Part shown: piece after piece, positions 9,619 to 18,337 of the stretch
How the letters are laid out: the number at the start of each line of letters is the position of its first letter
Numbering within the stretch: position 1 is the first letter of the stretch
Assembly (NCBI GenBank): GCA_020635395.1
Contig: JACJZV010000001.1
Span: 992,001 to 1,056,000, forward strand
DNA length: 64,000 bases
Direction of reading: 5' to 3'
DNA from: Flavobacteriales bacterium
Lineage (GTDB): Bacteria; Bacteroidota; Bacteroidia; NS11-12g; UBA9320
Program-made: the position numbers and the translations under genes
The notes under the pieces: generated by a model
The model's database searches: none
What the model saw: only the letters and a program-made list of their open reading frames with translations
What the model was told of the DNA's origin: nothing

Positions 9619-11232
9619 ATGAGAAAATTGTTTACACTATTAGCTGGCTTATTTATTTCGGGATTAGCTTTGGCTCAAGAAACCAAAAAAGGTTTGGATG
9701 AAAAAATCAATGATTGGTTTGCACCCGTTGCCGACACGTGGGAGGGGATAGTGTTATATCCGATAAAATTGGGTGACAAAAGCATGCCCATTGTGGTTTT
9801 GCTATTAGTTGTTGGGGCGTTATTCTTTACTCTTTATTTCCGGTTTGTAAATGTCACCAAATTTTGGACAGCCATAAAAGTAGTTCGTGGAAAATATGAT
9901 TCTGTTGACCAACATGGGGTAGAAAAAGCAGACTTTGTGTCGGAAGACGGCGATATACCCGATACAATAAGAGATGAAAGTAAACAAGGCGAGGTGAGTC
10001 ATTTTCAGGCACTTGCCACAGCCGTTTCTGGCACGGTTGGTTTGGGAAATATTGCCGGAGTGGCAGTGGCCATTGCCATTGGCGGACCGGGTGCCACTTT
10101 CTGGATGATAGTTTGTGGTTTGCTGGGCATGTCCACCAAATTTGTGGAATGTACACTTGGTGTTAAATACAGAGATATTGGCGAAGACGGCACCGTTTAT
10201 GGTGGCCCCATGTATTACTTAAGAAAAGGGCTCAGCCTCAATGGAAAAGCGGGTTTAGGAAAGGTGTTGGCAATCGTTTTTGCCGTTTTGTGTGTGGGTG
10301 CATCCTTCGGCGGGGGAAATGCTTTTCAATCCAATCAGGCTACACAGCAAATAGTTTCACTTTTTAACATATCCGGCAGTAATTCGGGTGTTATTATAGG
10401 TCTAATTTTGGCCATTTTTGTTGGTATTGTTATTATAGGCGGAATAAAACGTATAGCCACCATCACAGAGAAAATTGTACCATTTATGGCCATTATCTAT
10501 GTGGCGGCGGCACTCATTATCATCTTTGCACATATCAGTCATTTGGGTACTGCCATAGCATTGATTTTTGAGGGAGCATTCAACCCAATGGCAGGTTTGG
10601 GAGGTCTTATTGGTGTGTTGATTGTAGGTTTTCAACGAGCTGCATTTAGCAACGAAGCCGGAGCCGGTTCTGCGGCCATTGCACACTCTGCGGTAAAAAC
10701 TCGATATCCGGCCAGCGAAGGCATTGTTGCTCTTCTGGAGCCATTTATTGATACTGTGGTAATCTGCACCATGACTGCATTGGTTATTATTTTTTATAAC
10801 TTGGAGGGTGTGTTTAATTATGGTGCTGCCTCGGATGGAAAAGTGGTTATAAATGCCACCGGTGCCAAAGTAGGAGGGGTGGATATAACCTCAATGGCGT
10901 TTGATAATGTGATTCCGCATTTTTCAATTGTGCTTACCATTGCCATTATTCTTTTTGCCGTTTCCACCATGATTTCGTGGTCTTATTATGGTTTGCAGGC
11001 ATGGAAATTCTTATTCGGGAGAGGCAAAACCGCCGATATTATTTACAAGCTATTGTTTTTGTTTTTCATTGTTGTGGGTGCAGCAGCCACTTTGGATGCC
11101 GTTATTAAGTTTTCGGATGCCATGATTTTGGCGTTGGTTTTTCCTAATATGATAGGCCTCTTGCTTCTTTTTCCTGATGTGCGAAAGGAATTGTCGAAAT
11201 ATTTGAATGTTATTCGCGGGGTTAAGTCGTAG
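9619..11232 (+). CDS. Sodium:alanine/glycine symporter, AGCS family
   Basis: An inner-membrane amino-acid:cation symporter of 537 residues. I start it at the ATG at 9619 (MRKLFTLLAG); an upstream TTG at 9595 only adds a charged tail. Family signatures are clear: TVGLGNIAGVAVAIAIGG in the early core, the GGPMYYL segment, and GFQRAAFSNEAGAGSAAIAH. About ten to eleven hydrophobic helices can be counted. The first about 20 residues look like a signal peptide ending in LALAQ and precede an amphipathic segment, an N-terminal extension that I believe is common in Bacteroidota members. Substrate (alanine, glycine or another small neutral amino acid) is inferred from the family. Confidence 0.93.
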   Translation: MRKLFTLLAGLFISGLALAQETKKGLDEKINDWFAPVADTWEGIVLYPIKLGDKSMPIVVLLLVVGALFFTLYFRFVNVTKFWTAIKVVRGKYDSVDQHGVEKADFVSEDGDIPDTIRDESKQGEVSHFQALATAVSGTVGLGNIAGVAVAIAIGGPGATFWMIVCGLLGMSTKFVECTLGVKYRDIGEDGTVYGGPMYYLRKGLSLNGKAGLGKVLAIVFAVLCVGASFGGGNAFQSNQATQQIVSLFNISGSNSGVIIGLILAIFVGIVIIGGIKRIATITEKIVPFMAIIYVAAALIIIFAHISHLGTAIALIFEGAFNPMAGLGGLIGVLIVGFQRAAFSNEAGAGSAAIAHSAVKTRYPASEGIVALLEPFIDTVVICTMTALVIIFYNLEGVFNYGAASDGKVVINATGAKVGGVDITSMAFDNVIPHFSIVLTIAIILFAVSTMISWSYYGLQAWKFLFGRGKTADIIYKLLFLFFIVVGAAATLDAVIKFSDAMILALVFPNMIGLLLLFPDVRKELSKYLNVIRGVKS

Positions 11233-11241
11233 TTTTGCGGT

Positions 11242-11424
11242 ATGATGTTTTTAGATGTTGTTCCGGCGAATCCTGAATCGCAAAACTTTAAAATACTTTT
11301 AATTGTCTCGGAAATCGTCATTCCTTTGATTGTTTTTGTGGGGGCATATTACATTTTTAAACCCCTAATTGATAAAAACAAAAATCAAAAAAATGATAAC
11401 TATCGGGAAGACACCTTGGATTAA
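11242..11424 (+). CDS. Small single-pass membrane protein
   Basis: A 60-residue ORF starting ATGATG nine bases after the symporter stop. It has one strongly hydrophobic helix (about 18-41, ILLIVSEIVIPLIVFVGAYYI) followed by a very polar Lys/Asn/Asp-rich tail, so one transmembrane anchor with a cytoplasmic tail is likely. It overlaps the stop of fmt on the other strand by 4 bp. Position and composition suggest a real gene co-transcribed with the symporter, possibly a small accessory subunit, but I do not recognise it and there is no motif to support a role. Confidence 0.5.
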   Translation: MMFLDVVPANPESQNFKILLIVSEIVIPLIVFVGAYYIFKPLIDKNKNQKNDNYREDTLD

Positions 11425-12347
11425 TCCATTCTAAAACCCCGAAGAAATTCATCGATTTTCATTCTTCGTTTGCCTTCTATTTGCACATCGGTAAGGCTAA
11501 CAATGCCATCCGAACAAAAAAAGTGTAAATATGATTTTCCATCCGTTTCAAAAACTCCCGGGTATCGGTCGTGATTTTCGCGAGTAAAATTCGCATCATA
11601 CACTTTAAGAATTTTGCTGTCTAAAAAGGTGCGGGCGACGGGGTAGGGGCTAAGTCCGCGAATCTGATTATAGATATTCGAGCCATTATTTTTCCAGTCG
11701 ATTTGACAATGTTCTTTGAAAATTTTTGGGGCTATTTTGTCATTTTTTGAAAAAACTTGGGCTATTGCTGTCAGTGTATTTAATCGGATTCCATCCAACG
11801 TTTCTAACATCAAATCGGCACCTGCCAGCATCATGCGGTCGTGCAATTGTCCCGCATTTTCATTCGGCTGAATGTCGAGTTTTTTTTGCATCAAAATATC
11901 ACCCGTGTCAATTTCGTGTTTTAGCCGAAAAGTGGAGAGACCTGTTTCGATTTCTCCGTTCATTATGGACCAGTTTATTGGGGCTGCACCTCTATAATTT
12001 GGCAAAAGAGAGGCATGCAAATTAACCGTTCCCAAGCGGGGCATATTCCAAACCATTTCCGGCAACATCCGAAAGGCAATAACCACCTGAAGGTCTGCTT
12101 TTAGTTGGGCTAATTCTGCAATAAATTCTGGATTTTTTAGGTTGGTTGGCTGCAAAATGTGGAGGTTGTTTTTCTCGGCAAATTGCTTAACTGCCGATTT
12201 TTGCATATTCATGCCTCGTCCTGCAGGTTTATCAACGGAGGTAATAACGCCTACTACCTGATATCCGGCATCAACTATTTTCTGAAAACTGGGTACGGAA
12301 AAGTCGGGTGTGCCTATCAATACCACCCGCATTTCATTTCTTTCCAT
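11421..12347 (-). CDS. fmt: Methionyl-tRNA formyltransferase
   Basis: It formylates the methionine on initiator tRNA using 10-formyltetrahydrofolate. The N-terminal Rossmann-like domain (MRVVLIGTPDFSVPSF) carries the family motif HASLLPNYRGAAPINW around residues 110-125, and the C-terminal part (about 205-308) is the OB-like tRNA-binding domain. Length is normal. The first ATG overlaps the last base of lepB (TAATG). A second ATG at 12332, giving MRVVLIG, is where most homologues begin and has GGAAAG just upstream, so it may be the true start. Last gene of a dapB-lepB-fmt run. Confidence 0.96.
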   Translation of the reverse strand: MERNEMRVVLIGTPDFSVPSFQKIVDAGYQVVGVITSVDKPAGRGMNMQKSAVKQFAEKNNLHILQPTNLKNPEFIAELAQLKADLQVVIAFRMLPEMVWNMPRLGTVNLHASLLPNYRGAAPINWSIMNGEIETGLSTFRLKHEIDTGDILMQKKLDIQPNENAGQLHDRMMLAGADLMLETLDGIRLNTLTAIAQVFSKNDKIAPKIFKEHCQIDWKNNGSNIYNQIRGLSPYPVARTFLDSKILKVYDANFTRENHDRYPGVFETDGKSYLHFFCSDGIVSLTDVQIEGKRRMKIDEFLRGFRMD

Positions 12348-13603
12348 TAGCGAATAAGCATAAAACTTCTATTAAAACGGAATCGTTTAAAGAAACTTCC
12401 CTCTGGCTTTAGCGACCAAAGTACAAACCATGCTTTGCCCACAATATGATCTTCCGGAACAAAACCCCAGAGGCGAGAATCTGCACTATTGTGTCGGTTA
12501 TCACCCATCATAAAGTAATAGTCCATTTTAAACTCATATTCCGTTATTTCTTTACCCTCAAGGTAAAATTTATTATCCTTAACTGTTATGTTATCATTTT
12601 CATAAATTGCTATTAATGCCTCATAGATTCTATAATTTTCGGCTGAAAGCTTCACTCTATCTCCTTTTTTAGGAATGAGTAAAGGGCCATAATTGTCAAT
12701 TGTCCAATAATGACTTTGATTAAGTGGAAACAAAGTGTCCCTTTCAGATTTTCGATCAAGCAATGTGTCTATTGAAACAACCTTATTTAGGGATTTAATT
12801 TTATCACGAGTGACATCCGTCGCAACCAAACCGTACTCGGTATTGAATTCATTCTGTTGGTATAATTCATTTATGTCATTTTCTTTAAGAAATTTATTAG
12901 AAAAATAGGGGGAATTAAGTTTTACATCATAGAAGAACTGCCGACCTGCAGGCACATTTTCCATTTTTCCGTTTATGTAAACCGTACCGTTTATCACTCT
13001 TAGGGTGTCACCAGGAATGGCAACACACCGTTTAATGTAGTTTTCCTTTTTGTCAACAGGCCTTCCTTCGCGTTCTGCAGGCCAGTTAAAAATAACCACA
13101 TCGCCGTTTTTAACTTTGCTGTATCCCGGAAAACGATAGTATGGAAATTTAATGGCTTCGCTATACGCTTTTGTGCCCAAAACAGGCATGGTGTGGTGTG
13201 CAAACGGAAAACAAAGCGGTGTCATGGAAACTCGGGTGCCATAAGCCATTTTGTTTACAAACAAAAAATCGCCTACCAACAATGATTTTTCCATAGAAGG
13301 TGTGGGTATTTGATACAACTCAATAAACAAACTTCTGATAACCGTGGCAGCTATCACAGCAAACCCAATGGCATCAATCCATTCGCCAAATTTGTGTTTT
13401 TCGCGGTAATGGTATCGGTAGATGTAATAAGCCCATATCGCTACTTCCCAAATTAGAAAGAAAATAATGGAGCCAATTATTGGGGCTTTTGCCGCAAAAA
13501 GCAGAATGCCTAAAAAGAACAAATTTAGAACCGTCCAAACCACCAAAACAACTTTGGTTTGTGTTTTAAATCCCTTAAAAATTTCGATAAGGTTAAAATT
13601 CAT
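12347..13603 (-). CDS. lepB: Signal peptidase I
   Basis: A membrane-bound serine endopeptidase that removes signal peptides on the outer face of the inner membrane. It has 418 residues, long compared with the enterobacterial enzyme but normal for Bacteroidota. N-terminal hydrophobic segments lie at about 15-65. The catalytic serine is in TPSMEKSLLVGDFLFVNK (box B), the general-base lysine in NYIKRCVAIPGD (box D), and the last conserved box is GDNRHNSADSRLWG. A roughly 130-residue insertion between boxes D and E explains the extra length. It lies 7 bp after dapB, an order often seen in Flavobacteriia, and overlaps fmt by 1 bp. Confidence 0.96.
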   Translation of the reverse strand: MNFNLIEIFKGFKTQTKVVLVVWTVLNLFFLGILLFAAKAPIIGSIIFFLIWEVAIWAYYIYRYHYREKHKFGEWIDAIGFAVIAATVIRSLFIELYQIPTPSMEKSLLVGDFLFVNKMAYGTRVSMTPLCFPFAHHTMPVLGTKAYSEAIKFPYYRFPGYSKVKNGDVVIFNWPAEREGRPVDKKENYIKRCVAIPGDTLRVINGTVYINGKMENVPAGRQFFYDVKLNSPYFSNKFLKENDINELYQQNEFNTEYGLVATDVTRDKIKSLNKVVSIDTLLDRKSERDTLFPLNQSHYWTIDNYGPLLIPKKGDRVKLSAENYRIYEALIAIYENDNITVKDNKFYLEGKEITEYEFKMDYYFMMGDNRHNSADSRLWGFVPEDHIVGKAWFVLWSLKPEGSFFKRFRFNRSFMLIR

Positions 13604-13610
13604 TTTTTGA

Positions 13611-14333
13611 TTAAAAGTTAAGTAAGTCTTTCATCGAAAATATCCCTTTTTTGCCTTGCATCCATTCGGCTGCGGCCAAAGCTCCGGCGGCAAAACCTTT
13701 CCGATTGTGAGCGGTGTGTTTTATTTCGATGGTATCTATATCACTAAAAAATTTCACGTTGTGCGTGCCGGGCACATTTTCTTCCCGATACGAATTTACA
13801 ACCAAATCCATCGCATTATTCGTGTGTCCCAATCCGTTTTCATGATGAATCCAATTGTTTTTTCTACTAAAGTTGGCTAACAGCTTTTCCGCCGTGGTAA
13901 TGGCTGTTCCGCTGGGAGCATCCAATTTTTGTGTATGATGGATTTCATCAACCTCCACGTCATATTCGCCATACTTTTGAATCATATTGGCGGCCAATTC
14001 ATTGATTTTGAAAAAGATATTTACACCAATGCTAAAATTAGTTGCGGTAAAAAGTCCACTGTTTTTGGACTTTACATAGTTCGACATTTCATCAAATTGA
14101 TGATACCAAGCCGTGGTGCCAACCACCACCGGAACGCCAGCATCAGCACATTTTTTTATATTCTCAGCCACTGTTGATGGGGTAGAAAATTCAATGGCCA
14201 CATCCGTATCTTTCAAATCATCTATCTCAAAACCTTCCCTATCGGTGCGTAAAGAAATCTCATGTCCTTTGGCTAAGGCTATCTCCTCGATGGCCTTTCC
14301 CATTTTGCCGTATCCAATAAGTGCTATTTTCAT
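13611..14333 (-). CDS. dapB: 4-hydroxy-tetrahydrodipicolinate reductase
   Basis: It catalyses the NAD(P)H-dependent reduction step of the diaminopimelate/lysine pathway, which feeds both lysine and peptidoglycan. The N-terminal Rossmann motif is GYGKMGKAIEEIA. The catalytic and substrate loop reads EIHHTQKLDAPSGTA (about 149-163), with the paired histidines and the lysine expected. At 240 residues it is a compact form. First gene of the dapB-lepB-fmt run, divergent from mltG, with an exact -7 element just upstream. Confidence 0.96.
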   Translation of the reverse strand: MKIALIGYGKMGKAIEEIALAKGHEISLRTDREGFEIDDLKDTDVAIEFSTPSTVAENIKKCADAGVPVVVGTTAWYHQFDEMSNYVKSKNSGLFTATNFSIGVNIFFKINELAANMIQKYGEYDVEVDEIHHTQKLDAPSGTAITTAEKLLANFSRKNNWIHHENGLGHTNNAMDLVVNSYREENVPGTHNVKFFSDIDTIEIKHTAHNRKGFAAGALAAAEWMQGKKGIFSMKDLLNF

Positions 14334-14344
14334 ATCAACGTGTG

Positions 14345-14352
14345 CAAATCTA
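14345..14352 (-). promoter_or_regulatory. -7 element for the dapB-lepB-fmt run
   Basis: Read on the minus strand this is TAGATTTG, an exact TAnnTTTG, ending 11 nt before the dapB ATG. No good -33 TTG is visible upstream, so the call rests on the -7 element and position. Confidence 0.4.
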
Positions 14353-14390
14353 CAATTTATAATGAGGTGAAACTACGTTTGGCTTCGTTG

Positions 14391-14398
14391 TATATTTG
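14391..14398 (+). promoter_or_regulatory. -7 element for mltG
   Basis: TATATTTG matches TAnnTTTG exactly, 11 nt before the mltG ATG. The nearest TTGs are at 14379 and 14388, too close for a standard -33, so the promoter would be weak or activator dependent. Confidence 0.35.
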
Positions 14399-14409
14399 CG
14401 TTTTAAACA

Positions 14410-15441
14410 ATGAAAAAGTTATTAAAAATTGTTTCTATTTTTGTTTTAATTGCCTTTGTAATAGGCGGTTATGCATTCCATAAAGTGGTGTTGGCCGATA
14501 ATTTGGTGGATAACAAGGCCGGACAACATACATTATATATTCGTTCAAATTGGAATTATGATTCCCTGAAAACGGGACTGTATCCGCTTTTAAAAAATAA
14601 AAAAACATTCGACCTGCTTGCCGATAGGATGAATTTGCCCAACCGAGTGATTCCTGGAAAATACGTTTTGAAAAATAATTTAGGCAACCGAGGCATTATC
14701 AAAAAGCTACGAGCGGGTGATTATGAGGAAGTGAGGGTAGTTTTGAAAGGAGACATACGGCGAAAAGAAATTTTTGGAAAGATTGCACAATCGCTGGAGG
14801 TGGATTCCATCGAACTTCAAAATTTGATGAATAACAGTCAGTTTTTGGACTCTATTGGCTACAATACCGACAATTGGCCATGCCTTTTTGTGGCTAATAC
14901 CTACCATTTCAATTGGGCTACGAATGCCCGCAGTGTGGTAAAACGATTTTTAAAAGAAAGAGAATTGTTTTGGACTGACGAACGAAAGGCCAAAGCTGAA
15001 AAATTAGGTCTTTCACCAAACGAAGTAGTGGTATTGGCCAGCATTGTTGACGGCGAAGCCATGCACGACAGCGAGTTGAAAACCATTGCCGGATTGTATC
15101 TTAATCGGTTAAAAATCAATATGATGCTGCAAGCCGACCCAACCGTAAAGTTTGTTGCATTTCAAGAAGGTAGGCAGCGAGTGCTAAATGTAGATTTGCA
15201 ATCGCCCAGTCCATACAATACCTACAAATACGTCGGTTTGCCGCCAGGTCCTGTGCTATTTCCGAGTAATAAAGCCATCGATGCCGTGCTGAATCCGGAG
15301 CTGAATGATTACATCTTTATGTGTGCCAAAGCCGATTGGACGGGATACCACTGGTTCGAACCTCAATCGGGCTATAATAAGCATCTTCAGCATCGAGCCG
15401 ATTATGGTCGGGCACTCGATGAGAGAGGCATTCGCGAATGA
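14410..15441 (+). CDS. mltG: Endolytic murein transglycosylase
   Basis: It cuts nascent glycan strands at the membrane and so sets their length. Residues 1-25 are an N-terminal transmembrane anchor. The YceG/MltG catalytic domain shows ASIVDGEAMHDSELKTIAG (about 212-230), with the catalytic glutamate in the GEA triplet where most homologues have KET, followed by LYLNRL and MMLQADPTV. The C-terminal substrate-binding block PSPYNTYKYVGLPPGP is intact. Length (343) is standard. The next gene overlaps by 4 bp (ATGA). Confidence 0.95.
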   Translation: MKKLLKIVSIFVLIAFVIGGYAFHKVVLADNLVDNKAGQHTLYIRSNWNYDSLKTGLYPLLKNKKTFDLLADRMNLPNRVIPGKYVLKNNLGNRGIIKKLRAGDYEEVRVVLKGDIRRKEIFGKIAQSLEVDSIELQNLMNNSQFLDSIGYNTDNWPCLFVANTYHFNWATNARSVVKRFLKERELFWTDERKAKAEKLGLSPNEVVVLASIVDGEAMHDSELKTIAGLYLNRLKINMMLQADPTVKFVAFQEGRQRVLNVDLQSPSPYNTYKYVGLPPGPVLFPSNKAIDAVLNPELNDYIFMCAKADWTGYHWFEPQSGYNKHLQHRADYGRALDERGIRE

Positions 15442-16514
15442 CAAAGCACCAAAAAGTGGCTATTGTAGAGCCGTTTTATTCCGGTTCGCACAAATATTGG
15501 GTTGATTCATTAAAAAAGTATTTTTCGACAGATATTCAAACCTTTACCCTGCCCGGCAGACATTGGAAATGGCGAATGACGGCAGGTTTTATCGAGCTGG
15601 CAGAACAGGTGAATCAACATAACCAGTTTGATGTTTTTTTGGTTTCGGATATGTTGGATGTGCTAAGCTTTAAGGCATTTTTAAACCCTGGGCATCAATC
15701 AACGTCCATTGTGCTGTATATGCATGAAAATCAGGTGGTTTACCCTTTTAGAACACCCGAAGGCGAGAAGCATCGAGATAGACATTATGGTTTTATCAAC
15801 TATAAATCAGTGCTTTGTGCAGATAAAGTATTGTTTAACTCTCAGTTTCATTTTGATTCATTTTTTGATGAAATGGAGAAATTTTTGTTCCCTTTTCCCG
15901 ATAGCAAACCGCTTATTCGTCGGCTACAAGAAGCCAAACCAAAATGTTCGGTGCAATATTTGGGCATTGAGTTGAATGAATTAAACCGATTCAAAACGGC
16001 AAAAAATAGGGTTCCCACCATTTTGTGGAATCATCGTTGGGAGCACGACAAAAATCCAGAATTATTTTTTAAAACCTTGATGCGGTTGAGCCTTGAAGGT
16101 TTTGACTTTCAGTTGATTGTGTGCGGCGAGCAATACGAAAAAGCCCCTGCTATTTTTGAAGAAGCACGGACTATTTTGGCAAAACACATCGTGCATTGGG
16201 GCTATTTCGACAGTCGAGAGGATTACACAAAAGCACTTTGGCAAAGCACCATTTTGCCGGTGACCAGCAATCAGGAATTTTTTGGATTGAGTGTGCTGGA
16301 AGCCTCAGCCTGCCATGTGTTGCCCATTTTACCCAACCGACTCTCGTATCCTGAACTCTATCAAGGTATTGGCGTTTTTTACAACTCTGATGAGGAGTTT
16401 TACGAATTTCTTAAATCTGCGATTGAGAAGAATGAAGTGCCTGATTTTGGTGTGTTTGCGGAGCGATTTGATTGGGAGGGCAAGGAGGGAACAATACTTA
16501 CACCTGTAGGTTGA
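15438..16514 (+). CDS. tRNA-queuosine alpha-mannosyltransferase-like glycosyltransferase (DUF3524), altered C-terminus
   Basis: A GT-B type glycosyltransferase with the DUF3524 N-terminal domain: VEPFYSGSHKYWVDSL (about 9-24) and LPGRHWKWRM (about 37-46). The animal family member, QTMAN/GTDC1, adds mannose to queuosine in tRNA-Asp. The donor-binding half follows (ILWNHRWEHDKNPELF, about 193-208; FFGLSVLEASAC near 283-294). It overlaps mltG by 4 bp. The last codons (after RFDWEGKEG) run into the antisense of the next gene's 3' end, so the original C-terminus appears to have been replaced when the downstream island arrived. Whether the shortened protein is active is unknown. tgt, queD and folE elsewhere in the window support a queuosine context. 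Confidence 0.8.
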   Translation: MTKHQKVAIVEPFYSGSHKYWVDSLKKYFSTDIQTFTLPGRHWKWRMTAGFIELAEQVNQHNQFDVFLVSDMLDVLSFKAFLNPGHQSTSIVLYMHENQVVYPFRTPEGEKHRDRHYGFINYKSVLCADKVLFNSQFHFDSFFDEMEKFLFPFPDSKPLIRRLQEAKPKCSVQYLGIELNELNRFKTAKNRVPTILWNHRWEHDKNPELFFKTLMRLSLEGFDFQLIVCGEQYEKAPAIFEEARTILAKHIVHWGYFDSREDYTKALWQSTILPVTSNQEFFGLSVLEASACHVLPILPNRLSYPELYQGIGVFYNSDEEFYEFLKSAIEKNEVPDFGVFAERFDWEGKEGTILTPVG

Positions 16515-18336
16515 TTTTCAATTTCTTCCTTTTTTCAACTTTTTCGTCATCATAGAATTTATGGATACATCCAAGTTCAGGGTTTTGCATTAATAAACAA
16601 GCAGTTTTATAATCTGCCTTATATGGACATTCTTCTACTTTCATAGCAGTTACAAAATAATATGAAATTCTACTTTCAGGATGGTCTTCTTCCAAAATAC
16701 CTTTTGCAGTTAATTGCTCCTGAGTAAGATTTAAAATAGTAGTATTGGGTTTAAGAACATTACCTGTGTAGAAAAGAGACACAACAAATATTTTTTCTAC
16801 CGTTTTAAAAAAATCAACAGCTCTTTTGTGTATCAATTTCCTAATTGTTCTTCCGTCATTTACGACATCTGTAATGACTAGTACTGATTTATACTTGTTG
16901 TCATTCTCAAAACAGATTTCTCTTTCAAAATCGTTATGGCCATCATAACGGTATGAATATGGTAAAAACGAATATGGTTTTTCGTAATTTATTGCTGTTT
17001 TCGTAGATAAAATATTTCCTTCAATTCCTAAACCGATAACGAAATCAAAATTCTTCCCAATGTTTCTTTCAACTAAATCGAGAATAGCATTTTTAGCAAA
17101 AACTAAATCATAAAAATTGTTTAGAATTTTTGTTACATCGATCCAATTGTGGGCTCTAGATGTCTCACTCCAATGAAAGTGTCCAGAATGAAAAAGTTTT
17201 TTTTCTTTAACAAGATTAAATAACTTAGTTGAATACTCGGTTGTTTCTATTTGTTGAATTGACGGTAATTCAATATGGTTGTATTCGACTATTTGAACCT
17301 GCTTTATTATGGGCTGGTTTTTTTCTACTGGTTTTATTATAACAAAGCACTTCTTCTCCTGTGGTGAACTTTCAATACGAGACCAATATCCATCACCAAG
17401 TAATGTAAGGCTATTTTGTGGCTGAAAATTAAACAATTTATTATTTATGATGAATCCATCTGATTCGTCAATTTCATAAATTTTAAATGATAAAATGGAA
17501 TTTTTTTTACTCAATGTGCCTACAGCACTTTGAAATAAAACACCATCTTCTTCCTCTGAAAATGAAGTATGCTCATTTCCGTAGAATAAGACCTTAATAT
17601 CTTTACTTTGTAAATATTCTTTTACCTGATTTCGGTTGTCTTTTTCCCAGTTTCCAATTGCTGAGTTTTCATATTTTGCCTCCAAATTATGATGAAAAGC
17701 AGTAAAAATTTGTTTATCTGAATTTTCAGAAATAATATTTTCAAGTTCTATTTTTAGTTTTTCAAGGTTAATATATCCCTCACCCGATTGAGCCCCAATT
17801 TTAAAATTCGAATTCAATCCAATTATTAATGAATTAAGGGTCAAGTCAATTTTACCACTAACTGCATTTTCTGGATCAAAAACAATTCCTTCATCGGAAT
17901 AAAAATCATTGTAGAAATCAGTGAATTTTTGAAATTTCTCTTGGTGAAATTCGAAAGCCTTTTTATCCTGTACACCATAATCATCTAATGCTTTTGCACA
18001 ATCCACCCAATTCACATCGTGATCCCCAGGCAATATCAAGGTCTTTCTTTTATCTATTTTTAATGAAGTTATAAATTCATTTAAAATGCGTTTAGCCTCT
18101 ATATATTCGTTTCTACTGGCAGAATCTGAAATGTCACCAGTTACCATTAAATAAAATTCAGTATCGGAAAACTCTTCCTTTATATGTTGAATTATGGATT
18201 GCAAAAACGCATCTCCAAATTCATCATTTTTATCAGTGTTGAAAAATGAGTTTAATTCCTTCGCCTTTTCATACCCGTTGGGGTCAAGATGATTTGTTAC
18301 GTGTAAATCAGAGATATGTATTATTGCCTTTTTCAT
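16498..18336 (-). CDS. Metallophosphoesterase fused to orotate-PRTase-like domain
   Basis: A 612-residue cytoplasmic fusion. Residues 1-300 are a calcineurin-like phosphoesterase with motifs SDLH (9-12), TGDIS (66-70), PGDHD (103-107), AFHHN (213-217) and YGNEH (252-256). The usual GNHD and GHxH blocks are thus GDHD and GNEH. Residues about 380-525 resemble orotate phosphoribosyltransferase: SGHFHWSETSRAHNWID (384-400), GLGIEGNIL (435-443) and a PRPP loop VLVITDVVNDGRTI (485-498). I infer a nucleotide or PRPP-derived substrate. It is the last gene of a three-gene minus-strand cassette, 1 bp from its neighbour, and its 3' end overlaps the glycosyltransferase by 17 bp. Base composition looks AT-richer than the flanks. 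No function is known to me. Confidence 0.85.
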   Translation of the reverse strand: MKKAIIHISDLHVTNHLDPNGYEKAKELNSFFNTDKNDEFGDAFLQSIIQHIKEEFSDTEFYLMVTGDISDSASRNEYIEAKRILNEFITSLKIDKRKTLILPGDHDVNWVDCAKALDDYGVQDKKAFEFHQEKFQKFTDFYNDFYSDEGIVFDPENAVSGKIDLTLNSLIIGLNSNFKIGAQSGEGYINLEKLKIELENIISENSDKQIFTAFHHNLEAKYENSAIGNWEKDNRNQVKEYLQSKDIKVLFYGNEHTSFSEEEDGVLFQSAVGTLSKKNSILSFKIYEIDESDGFIINNKLFNFQPQNSLTLLGDGYWSRIESSPQEKKCFVIIKPVEKNQPIIKQVQIVEYNHIELPSIQQIETTEYSTKLFNLVKEKKLFHSGHFHWSETSRAHNWIDVTKILNNFYDLVFAKNAILDLVERNIGKNFDFVIGLGIEGNILSTKTAINYEKPYSFLPYSYRYDGHNDFEREICFENDNKYKSVLVITDVVNDGRTIRKLIHKRAVDFFKTVEKIFVVSLFYTGNVLKPNTTILNLTQEQLTAKGILEEDHPESRISYYFVTAMKVEECPYKADYKTACLLMQNPELGCIHKFYDDEKVEKRKKLKINLQV

Positions 18337-18337
18337 T

